Source: CALFBG01 sp045110315
Lineage (GTDB): Bacteria; Bacteroidota; Bacteroidia; Chitinophagales; Saprospiraceae
DNA length: 53,088 bases
Direction: 5' to 3'
NCBI GenBank assembly: GCA_045110315.1
Contig: JBGCFY010000021.1
Location: 1-53,088, forward strand
A program made the position numbers and the translations under genes. Under the pieces are notes generated by a model. The model saw nothing but the letters and a program-made list of their open reading frames with translations, was not told the DNA's origin and made no database searches. Position 1 is the first letter of the stretch. Each line of letters begins with the position of its first letter. Below, in pieces: positions 35,671 to 43,548 of this stretch.

Positions 35671-35710
35671 GTAGGCTATCGCTTTCTTAGAGCAATAGCC
35701 TACTTTTTTA
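35671..35710 (+). terminator. Rho-independent terminator
   Basis: GTAGGCTAT (35671-35679) pairs exactly with ATAGCCTAC (35695-35703), followed by TTTTTTTA. It ends the first S74/T9SS transcript. Confidence 0.88.
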
Positions 35711-36114
35711 TTATGACTTATTATTTATATTACATTTAATTTGTTATTTAAGTAGAAATATGTTATATTACAATTAAGCTACAAACACAAAATATCATAA
35801 TACCTTTTCTCTTCAAGAGCTTTTACTTCTACACTAAATCCACTTTACTTAACAAACCGTTACAAATATTAAACGACCAAGGCATCATATTGTCATTGGG
35901 TCTTAAGCTGTATCTGTTTTGTTGAAATACTATTCCCGCTTTTAATTTGTATAGGTACTTAAAGTTACCTGTTAATTCAATTTGTCCAAATACTTAAATT
36001 ATTTGGTTAGCCACTGCTTTGTCTTTTTTATGAAAAAAGATCATCAAGCAGCACTTAGTGAGAATATGATATAAGCAGTTTCCAAAATTTTTATTTAACC
36101 TTAAAAATACTATT
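35711..36114. other. leader region of the second S74/T9SS gene, 404 bp
   Basis: Very AT-rich, no coding frame seen. TTTAACCTTAA (36095-36105) lies 9 nt before the ATG, as in the paralogue (13 nt). Several TTAATTTG/ATTATTTG sequences resemble but do not match the TAnnTTTG box. Confidence 0.5.
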
Positions 36115-37353
36115 ATGAAAAATTTAAAATTTTTACAACTCAGTTTATTACTTGTGCTTTTCCTGGTGGGAAGCATTACTACAACTCAAGCACAATGGCT
36201 ATCTGATCCAGGCTACAATCCGGTCGCTGATAACGATATTTCTACGGATATTTTTCGGAAGGGAAATGTATCTATTGCAGCCTTGAATCCATTTCCTAAC
36301 GACATTGTTTTACACATTGGTGGTCGTTTTTCACAAGCTTTTTCGGGTTCTTTCGGAGGGCAAGGTTCGAATGATCGTTGGGCGGCTTTAGGTGGAAACT
36401 TTGGGACACCGAATGTAACACAAACTTATGGATTGATTCGTCAGTGGAATGGTAGTTTTTTCATTTCTGGTGTCAAAGATGGAAAACATGGTGTCGTTTC
36501 TTGGGCAGGAGGAGGTCGTTTAGACTTTGACTTCGTGACTAGCACTAACGTCAATAAAACGAGAATGTCGATCTTATCTAACGGTCGTGTAGGAATTCTA
36601 AAAACAAATCCTCAGTACACTTTGGACGTAAACGGTACGGCAGCTTGTACCGGGGGATTTTGGTCTTCTTCGGATAAGCGATTTAAAAAAGACATCGCTA
36701 GTGTGAAAACGCCACTTGAAAAGATTAGTCAATTGGAAGGTGTAACGTATAAGTTTAAGAAAGAAAAATTTGGGGAAATTGATTTTGTGAATAGCGACGA
36801 TCGTACTGAATACGGTTTCTTAGCACAAGACTTAGCAAAAGTATTTCCTGAATTGGTTCGAAAAGATAAAGATGGTTATCACGCAGTACGCTACGAAGGC
36901 TTAATTCCTGTTTTGGTGGAAGGAATGAAAGAACAAAATGATATCATTGCCAGCCAAGAAGAACTCAACGTAACGCAAGGTCGTACGATTGAAGTTCAAA
37001 AAGAAAAGATTGATGAATTAGAAAATAGAATTGATCGATTGGAAAATTTAATCAACAACTTAGCGCAAGCTAAAGAGACGAATACAAGGATGAGAAGTAC
37101 GGCGGTACTTAAGCAAAATACACCAAATCCGTATAATGATCTTACGACAATTCAGTACGAATTACCGAGTGACGTTAATAATGCTAACTTAGTTATTTAT
37201 GGCTCTAACGGTAATGTATTAAAGTCTTTTCCAGTAATTGGTAAAGGAAGTGTTGAATTTGACGCGGCAGGATTAAGCAGCGGTACTTACGTTTATACCA
37301 TTGTATCCAACGGAGCGGTCATCGCAACGCAGAGAATGGTGGTTCAGCGATAA
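36115..37353 (+). CDS. tail-fibre-like S74-chaperone protein, T9SS type A (copy 2)
   Basis: 412 aa, tandem paralogue of the preceding gene. Order: signal peptide (ending T-Q-A-Q), N-terminal domain with the same G-G-R-F, N-D-R-W and N-F-G-T-P landmarks, S74 chaperone domain (S-D-K-R-F-K-K-D-I, Y-G-F-L-A-Q-D-L-A-K-V-F-P-E, Y-E-G-L-I-P-V-L-V-E-G-M-K), a longer coiled coil (I-D-E-L-E-N-R-I-D-R-L-E-N-L-I), and a type A sorting domain with L-K-Q-N-T-P-N-P-Y. It lacks the middle segment of copy 1. The two likely encode alternative or co-assembling surface fibres. Codon use is less biased than in copy 1. A shared leader motif suggests related control. A terminator follows. Confidence 0.88.
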   Translation: MKNLKFLQLSLLLVLFLVGSITTTQAQWLSDPGYNPVADNDISTDIFRKGNVSIAALNPFPNDIVLHIGGRFSQAFSGSFGGQGSNDRWAALGGNFGTPNVTQTYGLIRQWNGSFFISGVKDGKHGVVSWAGGGRLDFDFVTSTNVNKTRMSILSNGRVGILKTNPQYTLDVNGTAACTGGFWSSSDKRFKKDIASVKTPLEKISQLEGVTYKFKKEKFGEIDFVNSDDRTEYGFLAQDLAKVFPELVRKDKDGYHAVRYEGLIPVLVEGMKEQNDIIASQEELNVTQGRTIEVQKEKIDELENRIDRLENLINNLAQAKETNTRMRSTAVLKQNTPNPYNDLTTIQYELPSDVNNANLVIYGSNGNVLKSFPVIGKGSVEFDAAGLSSGTYVYTIVSNGAVIATQRMVVQR

Positions 37354-37443
37354 AATAAAACTTGGTAAACAAGATTCATCGTATACCGCGTTGCAATGTT
37401 CTGTTCAACGAACATTAGACAAATTATCCGAAAACCTAAACAC

Positions 37444-37478
37444 AAGCGCATCGTTCTTCTTGGGGCGATGCGCTTTTA
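37444..37478 (+). terminator. Rho-independent terminator
   Basis: AAGCGCATCG (37444-37453) pairs exactly with CGATGCGCTT (37466-37475), then TTA. It lies between convergent genes and may serve both, with a T-run only on the plus strand. Confidence 0.75.
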
Positions 37479-37509
37479 TGGTAAACTAAACCTAGTTTAA
37501 TTTTAGGAC

Positions 37510-37779
37510 TTAGTAATTCGTCTTACAAGCAGGACAACTCAATTTAGGGCCCGTTTTTTTAAGTTTGATTCCAGTAATATTGGTTTCAACGAATTTCTGG
37601 ATGAAAGCTTTTCTATTCTTTTTATCGGGATTGACTTGGTCTTTTTCATATTGTAAATACTGACCATCATAGGCTTGGTGTCCCCAGCAATTTGGGCAAA
37701 CGCCAGCGTTAACTAATTCTTCGTCGGTATAAATTGTTGAGTTTTTCTTATTGCCAAATAGCTTATCTAAAAGTCCCAT
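37510..37779 (-). CDS. small zinc-ribbon protein
   Basis: 89 aa from the ATG at 37779. The frame extends 11 codons further but M-G-L-L-D-K-L-F-G is the natural N-terminus of this group. Two C-P-x-C pairs (C-P-N-C near residue 28, C-P-A-C near the end) should bind one zinc, with a helix Q-K-F-V-E-T-N-I-T-G-I-K-L-K-K between them. Small proteins of this shape are common and uncharacterised in Bacteroidota. No signal peptide, so probably cytoplasmic. Single gene. Function unknown. Confidence 0.8.
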   Translation of the reverse strand: MGLLDKLFGNKKNSTIYTDEELVNAGVCPNCWGHQAYDGQYLQYEKDQVNPDKKNRKAFIQKFVETNITGIKLKKTGPKLSCPACKTNY

Positions 37780-37969
37780 GGTTTTTTGTTTTGTAGCGTG
37801 AGAAAAATGCAAATTAAGTACTACTTTTTTTTATTAAAATAAAAAGTCGTCGCTCAATTGCGTTGGTCTCAAGTAAATGAAAACTTAGACTAGTTTGTTG
37901 TAAAGGAAGGTTCGAAAAGAAAGGAAAGGTCTTAGCTCGGACTTTTTTTAGGACTTGACCAGAAGAATT

Positions 37970-39847
37970 TTAACGATAAACACCAACGTCCCCCTGAATA
38001 AATTCGGTGCGAGAAATACCATTTTCAACGACTGTGTATTCAATCCGCCACAAATAAATACCAAGGTTAGCATCTTTGCCATTAACGGTTCCATCCCACG
38101 AATCCGTAACTTCATTTGTCGCAAAAACTTCCGCTCCCCAGCGATTGTAAATCGTCATTTTAAAATTTTCTAAGGGACAATTGGAGTAGGGGCGGAAATA
38201 ATCATTGGTGCCATCAAAGTTGGGAGAGAAAACATTAGGCGTATAGACTTCGCAAAAGAAACATTCCATTAAGTTAATCTCGTCGTAAACTTGTTCGCAT
38301 TCCGAATAAACAACTACCGAATAAATTCCCGGTTTAGTCGCTAAATGGACGGAATCGAAATCACTAACATTCCAAAAATAGCCTGCGCCTTCCACGGGAG
38401 AATAAGCGTCCAAGAGTTTCGTCTCTCCTGCACATAAATAAACATCTTCTCCCAATTCTAAACTAATTCGCTCGCGGTAACTAACCTCAAGATCTCCCGC
38501 TGCCATTCCACAGTCATCGGTAATGCTCACCGCATAATTACCCGCAGCACCAAGTTTGAAACTAGCATTCGTTGATCCATCTTGCCATAAATAACTAAGT
38601 CCTGATTGTGCAACATCAAGTAATAAACTATCTCCGGGACATAAAATAGTATCTCCCCCAAAATTAACCATTAAAGTATCTACGTAATAATTAACGATGA
38701 CCTCGTCGGTATCCGACGCACAAGGAGTTGAAACGGTAACGGAATAAATTCCCTCATTCGCTACGGTGCGCTGTGCTTCCGTAAATCCATCGTGCCAAAT
38801 ATAGTCTGCGTCTGGAAAACTTGCATCTAGTTCCAGTACTTCCGTTTCGCAAATGGTAATCTCCGGCAAACCTAGGTCTATGGAAACCTCAAAAGGAGCT
38901 ATTGTAAAAGTATGACTGAAAGGAAGTGCTTGATTATCGCAGAGGTCAAGTACCTCGGTGGGACTATTTAAAACGAGATTCACTTCGTAGTTTCCACCTT
39001 CCGTAATCGGTGGATCTATTCGAAGAGTATATGCCTTTTCGTAGCTACCACCAACCTCACAAATGGGAGCGTCAAGTTCAACGGTATACGGACCGCCAGG
39101 ACCAACTAACTCAAAGTTAGCCGCACTGATACTTTCACATTTAATATTTTCAGAAAATAAAATTTGGATGGTAGCATCTTCACAATCTGTAGGGACATCT
39201 GTTACTTGTGTACTGGGGGGAGCAGTATCATAAATGCCAATGCCAGCAGACAAACCAAAATCTATCGTATAGCCATTGGTCGAGCCCGTCCAGTTAGAAA
39301 TGACCAAAGCGTAGGTATTATTTTCTTGGACACTGACGAGGGCATTGAAAGGATTAAGTGCCACATTGATATTAGGTGGCGTATTATTACAGCCAGCACC
39401 TTGAATTTGGTAAGTTGTATTTCCATTGGCGCCTGTTATCCCTTGGCAGCTACCACCTCCAGCGGCATTACAACTAACCATCAACTCAAAATCACTGGTA
39501 ATATCAGAACATTGTGCGTTGGTAATATTAAAAAGCGCCCAGTCGTAATCATCATCCAAATCGTTAGGAATAAGTTCAAAGCCAAAATCTCCCGTTTGAT
39601 TTACCGTAAAAGTATACCAGATACTATTGTTCTCGTTAGCCATGCAACAAAGAAAACTGTTAATCTCATTGGTATAGTTACCACTCCCCGTTGGAGCATT
39701 CGCTTCTACATAAATGGGTTCACAAATAGGAATCGCACCAAGGCAATCTTGTATCGTAGGTGCTTGACCTCGTACAGCTATGGAAGATAGGTTTACCCAA
39801 CAAATAAGTAAGGTAAATAGAACAGTCTTTATTCGGTATGCTTGCAT
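37970..39847 (-). CDS. T9SS type B secreted protein with Ig-like domains
   Basis: 625 aa. Signal peptide ending V-R-G-Q, then a Cys-rich domain starting I-Q-D-C-L-G-A-I-P-I-C, with W-Y-T-F-T-V and D-D-D-Y-D-W-A-L-F-N-I landmarks (about 30-200) of the kind seen at the N-terminus of many gliding-associated proteins. Residues about 215-320 resemble a bacterial Ig-like domain. Two to three short PKD-like units with I-W-H-D-G/L-W-Q-D-G and G-x-Y-x-V follow (330-530). The type B T9SS domain has P-N-V-F-S-P-N-F-D-G-T-N-D and Y-N-R-W-G (about 540-625). Exported and probably attached at the surface. Ligand unknown. A 14-bp palindrome lies 63 bp upstream of its start. Confidence 0.87.
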   Translation of the reverse strand: MQAYRIKTVLFTLLICWVNLSSIAVRGQAPTIQDCLGAIPICEPIYVEANAPTGSGNYTNEINSFLCCMANENNSIWYTFTVNQTGDFGFELIPNDLDDDYDWALFNITNAQCSDITSDFELMVSCNAAGGGSCQGITGANGNTTYQIQGAGCNNTPPNINVALNPFNALVSVQENNTYALVISNWTGSTNGYTIDFGLSAGIGIYDTAPPSTQVTDVPTDCEDATIQILFSENIKCESISAANFELVGPGGPYTVELDAPICEVGGSYEKAYTLRIDPPITEGGNYEVNLVLNSPTEVLDLCDNQALPFSHTFTIAPFEVSIDLGLPEITICETEVLELDASFPDADYIWHDGFTEAQRTVANEGIYSVTVSTPCASDTDEVIVNYYVDTLMVNFGGDTILCPGDSLLLDVAQSGLSYLWQDGSTNASFKLGAAGNYAVSITDDCGMAAGDLEVSYRERISLELGEDVYLCAGETKLLDAYSPVEGAGYFWNVSDFDSVHLATKPGIYSVVVYSECEQVYDEINLMECFFCEVYTPNVFSPNFDGTNDYFRPYSNCPLENFKMTIYNRWGAEVFATNEVTDSWDGTVNGKDANLGIYLWRIEYTVVENGISRTEFIQGDVGVYR

Positions 39848-39909
39848 CGCAATGCCGGATTTTTTTGTAAGAATATTTGGCTAGAATAAAAATAACAAAA
39901 TAATCTTAG

Positions 39910-39923
39910 GATTGTATACAATC
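39910..39923. promoter_or_regulatory. perfect 14-bp palindrome, possible operator
   Basis: GATTGTATACAATC is its own reverse complement, 63 bp upstream of the type B T9SS gene (39847). Could bind a dimeric regulator. No second copy was found nearby. Confidence 0.3.
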
Positions 39924-39952
39924 AAACTAAAAATTTCATGCATTGACAAGCT

Positions 39953-39984
39953 GAAGCACAAAATTTAGTTAAATCTTGTGCTTC
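39953..39984 (-). terminator. hairpin past the S9 peptidase, weak terminator
   Basis: GAAGCACAA (39953-39961) pairs exactly with TTGTGCTTC (39976-39984), 46 bp after the stop of the second S9 peptidase. There is no T-run, so termination is uncertain. Confidence 0.3.
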
Positions 39985-40029
39985 GGGCTGCGTTTTCTTA
40001 AGTGTTGAGCTTGAGCAGACAAGCCAAAT

Positions 40030-42822
40030 TTACTCTTTTAGAAGTTCCAATCCTTGGTGAATACCTTTGTCAATAGCTGGCACACCGTTTTCCATCCATT
40101 GCGGCTTGGGAGCATTTTGTAAATAATGGTCAAAAAACTGTTGCATACGGATATTAAAATCTACTCGATTTTGCCATTTGAGTGGCCAGTGTGGTTCGTC
40201 GTTATAATTTAATAACCAAGCAGGTTTTTGTAAGCGACGAAGTGCTACAAAAAATTCAATTCCTTGGTACCAAGGCACTGCTCCGTCTTTGTCATTATGC
40301 AGAATTAAAACGGGTGTTTCGATTTTATCCGCAAAGAAAATTGGAGAATTTTCCAGGTAGCGTAAAGGATATTCCCAAATAGTCCCGCCAATTCTACTTT
40401 GCGTATGCTCATATTGAAACATTCTACTTAAGCCAGATCGCCAGCGAATGCCACCGTAGGCACTAATCATATTAACGACGGGCGCACCAGATTCCGCACA
40501 TTTGAAAATATTGGTTTTGGTGACCAAATGCGCAACTTGATATCCTCCCCAACTATGACCTTGTACCCCAATTCGATCTTTATCCACAAAGCCTTTGTCA
40601 ATTAAAGAGGTCACACCAGAAACAACCGCATCAAAAGCACTTTCCCCCGGATAACCTACTTTGTAAGGAACATCGGGATTGAAAATTAAGTAGCCTCGAC
40701 TCGCATAAAAGCTATAATTAATGGTAGAACGGTGTGGTGCAGGCGCGACGTGGCGATGCAAACGATCAGAACTTCGTTCGTAGAAGTTGACGAGCATTGG
40801 ATATTTTTTCAGGGGATCAAAATTGTCGGGCTTTACTAACATCCCGTTGATTTTTTCTCCATTTGCCGCCGTCCATTGATAAGGTTCAATGGTGCCCCAA
40901 TGATAATTAGCTTGCTGAGGATTGGCCTTGCTAATCTGTTTAACTTTTTTGAAACGTAAATCTTCACTGCGTTGCAAATCGGGAAATTTGCGAAAGCTCT
41001 CCTTCGTAAAAACGATTGCATTTGCATTTTGTGCTTTCATGGGGCGTCGGCTAAAATTGAGGTCATCTTGTATCAATAGCTCTAATGTTTGACTTTTCAA
41101 GGATAAACTCGCATAGCCAGAAGCCTTAGTTTTATGATTGAAATAATGCAACAACATTGGCTCTTTTGGATCGACGGCACGGGCTTCTTTATCCAAGCGT
41201 AGGTAACGATAAGTATGTCGCTGCTGTCGCCCTTTGGTCAAATTAATGGGCGCTGTTTTTCCATCAGGATCTACCTTCCAAATATCGTAACGATCGTAGA
41301 GCAACAAGTGGCGATCTTTCGTTTCCCAGCCTAAGGTTCCGTAAGGAAAAGGATGCATCGGACGATCGTTAATTTCATCGTAGAACAATTGCTTTGCCGT
41401 GGTAAGCTGATGTTGGACGCGCTTTTCAATATGGTAGCTAAACCAAGCCGAATCGGGATAACTATACCAATACAAATATTGCCCCGCTGGAGAAATCCTG
41501 ACTTCCGCTTTTATTTTTTTACCAACGAGCTGCTTTTTTCCGGTCGTACGATCGACCGTGTAAACATCTTTGTAACTTGGAAACCCTTCCCAGGAAAGGG
41601 TCGCGTAATATGGCTCTTCCGTAAACGCTAAAATAGTATTTGCATTGCCTTCGTCGGCTAATCGAACCTCGGGGAGTAGTTGGTTTTGGAGGGGCGTAAT
41701 TTTCTTATTTTTCAATTGAACGGCACACAAATAATGTTTCTTTTTTTGATTTTCTAAATTGACTTTTTGTTGGGTGTGTAAACGATTATCTAAGTACGAC
41801 CAAACTTCTACGTTGACGATTTCTTCCGCTAGAATGTTGGTATCTTGTAAAATGGGATAAGGCGCCATTCCAAAGTAAAGGGTCTTTCCATCCTCAGAAA
41901 AACTAGGTCGCTTGTATTCACTGAGTTGCCAGTCTTTCGGTAAGAAAGATTTTTTACCATCGGCAAGAATCGTAGCGGCATCCATCCCCGTTTTCCAATA
42001 GAATAATTCATAAGGACGATAAAGTGCCTTGGTAGTATCTCGATCAGCTAGGAAACTCAATTGTTCACCCGTTCTAAAAAGGGAAAGTTGTTTGTATTTC
42101 GCTTTACCGGTTTGAATGGTTTGTAGTTTTTGTTTTTTGCCATCAAAAAGATAAACTCCCGCCAGAAAATCTTGATCATCTCCCGTGCTCGTCGCCATTA
42201 CCTGTGCTGCTTCTTCGGCTATTTGATAGTCCAATACGTAAGGAATACTATCTTCCTTCGTCGTCTTCAAGGAGCGAACAACTAGCAAGGTACCATTGTC
42301 TTTAGATTCTTTTTTAAGTTTTTCCGTTTGGCTAGAATCTTGTTCGATGGGTTCGGCTGCTGCTAAATGATAGGCGACTAGTTCGGATGATTTTTTGGAG
42401 ATCTGAAAAGATTGTACCCCTGGGACTCGGTGCAATTGAAAGCTATTCAACTGCAAAATCGCTAAAGTATCTTTAGGCAAGTCTTTATCAGCTACTTTAT
42501 CCCTGCGCATTTGTTTGACCGAATCAAGGGGGGCTTTAATTTTAAAAATTAAATAAGCATTATCTGCCGTAATTTTTGCGCCCGTAGCTCGCTCAAAACT
42601 AGATGTTCGTCCGGTAGTATGGTCATAAATATTTAAAACTGGATCGTGTTCTGGTGCATTTAAATTATAAATAATCCAACGACCATCATTGGAAATTTGG
42701 CTTTGTTGAATACTGTTCCATTCGTTGTAAACACTGTGATCCATGCTTTTTTTTGGCACTTTTTGAGCCATTGCATTTACAATAAATAGTAAAGAGAAGA
42801 GGGGTAGAAATATTTTTTTCAT
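40030..42822 (-). CDS. S9 family prolyl oligopeptidase-like peptidase (second copy)
   Basis: 930 aa from the ATG at 42822, which begins a signal peptide ending N-A-M-A-Q. Five more codons upstream are possible. A long N-terminal propeller-like region (30-650) is followed by the catalytic alpha/beta hydrolase with Y-P-M-L-V-N-F-Y-E-R-S. Triad: Ser in G-H-S-W-G-G, Asp in H-N-D-K-D-G-A-V-P, His in D-E-P-H-W-P. It differs from the first S9 peptidase in the nucleophile motif and by a longer propeller, so it is a separate subfamily rather than a recent duplicate. Expected in the periplasm. Divergent from the next gene with 726 bp between. Substrate peptides not known. Confidence 0.88.
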   Translation of the reverse strand: MKKIFLPLFSLLFIVNAMAQKVPKKSMDHSVYNEWNSIQQSQISNDGRWIIYNLNAPEHDPVLNIYDHTTGRTSSFERATGAKITADNAYLIFKIKAPLDSVKQMRRDKVADKDLPKDTLAILQLNSFQLHRVPGVQSFQISKKSSELVAYHLAAAEPIEQDSSQTEKLKKESKDNGTLLVVRSLKTTKEDSIPYVLDYQIAEEAAQVMATSTGDDQDFLAGVYLFDGKKQKLQTIQTGKAKYKQLSLFRTGEQLSFLADRDTTKALYRPYELFYWKTGMDAATILADGKKSFLPKDWQLSEYKRPSFSEDGKTLYFGMAPYPILQDTNILAEEIVNVEVWSYLDNRLHTQQKVNLENQKKKHYLCAVQLKNKKITPLQNQLLPEVRLADEGNANTILAFTEEPYYATLSWEGFPSYKDVYTVDRTTGKKQLVGKKIKAEVRISPAGQYLYWYSYPDSAWFSYHIEKRVQHQLTTAKQLFYDEINDRPMHPFPYGTLGWETKDRHLLLYDRYDIWKVDPDGKTAPINLTKGRQQRHTYRYLRLDKEARAVDPKEPMLLHYFNHKTKASGYASLSLKSQTLELLIQDDLNFSRRPMKAQNANAIVFTKESFRKFPDLQRSEDLRFKKVKQISKANPQQANYHWGTIEPYQWTAANGEKINGMLVKPDNFDPLKKYPMLVNFYERSSDRLHRHVAPAPHRSTINYSFYASRGYLIFNPDVPYKVGYPGESAFDAVVSGVTSLIDKGFVDKDRIGVQGHSWGGYQVAHLVTKTNIFKCAESGAPVVNMISAYGGIRWRSGLSRMFQYEHTQSRIGGTIWEYPLRYLENSPIFFADKIETPVLILHNDKDGAVPWYQGIEFFVALRRLQKPAWLLNYNDEPHWPLKWQNRVDFNIRMQQFFDHYLQNAPKPQWMENGVPAIDKGIHQGLELLKE

Positions 42823-43548
42823 AGTGTAAGATTCCAAAGGTAAAAGGTCGAAAAAGAAATGAATCGCTAGCGGTGCTAAATCAGTAAGGAAAGCGCTACT
42901 TTTTATACTTCCGTCTAAAAAGCGAAACGGTCACCTAATTTAAAAGGTCGTTTAAAACTACTTTGTACGGCTAGTTGTTTCTAAATGCTTGAAAATACAA
43001 AGATTTTTGATAAATCAAGGCTAATTTAGGGGTATTCGGTAATTATCAATGCTGGGAGAAGGCTTACATTGTATGCCTTTCGAGTTTCTTTATTTAAGAA
43101 TTTATTTAATCATTCAAAAAGAAATTGAGAAGTAGCGTTTTTTATTTAAACCTGCCTTTGCCGGTAGACAAGTTGAAGCTGTTTTTTGAGTTTGCAGCAC
43201 CGTTACGGAGGATAAAAAAGCTGAAAAATTGGACAAAAAGATCAATTCGTAAACATTTTTGGAGTTTTTAAACAACTTCTAAGTGAAATAGCCAATTTGA
43301 GCAAAGTTGGTACTTCAATTGCAGGTAGAACGTTAGGTATACCGTAAATGTAAATAAGCTTCAAAATAAAGTATTATTTATTACGGTGTACGAAGCGCAG
43401 ATTTAAATTTTTAAAACAATTTCAATTGAAATTTCGATTGTATCACCAGAAAAGTGATTTGGTCGGCTTCCTCGTGGTGGCGTTCTTTTTTAGTTTAACT
43501 CGTTCGCTTTTCCACCCTTAGTCCCTCCACTTCCTTGCAAACTACACT
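42823..43548. other. divergent intergenic region, 726 bp
   Basis: No coding frame seen. It must hold promoters for the S9 peptidase (minus) and the propeller/SprB gene (plus). A TACCTTTG box on the minus strand (42835-42842) is too near the start codon to be convincing. Confidence 0.5.

Noticed and set aside
39164..39790. 208-codon open frame on the plus strand opposite the type B T9SS gene
   Set aside because: It is antisense to a well-supported protein, has no domain or signal peptide, and arises from the codon bias of the real gene.
42835..42842. TACCTTTG on the minus strand as promoter of the S9 peptidase
   Set aside because: It is only 13 bp from the start codon and lacks a -33 TTG.
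15125..43215. Octamer GAGGATAA in three long leaders (15125, 34166, 43208)
   Set aside because: Distances to the start codons differ widely (62 to about 690 bp) and no wider motif surrounds it, so chance is likely.
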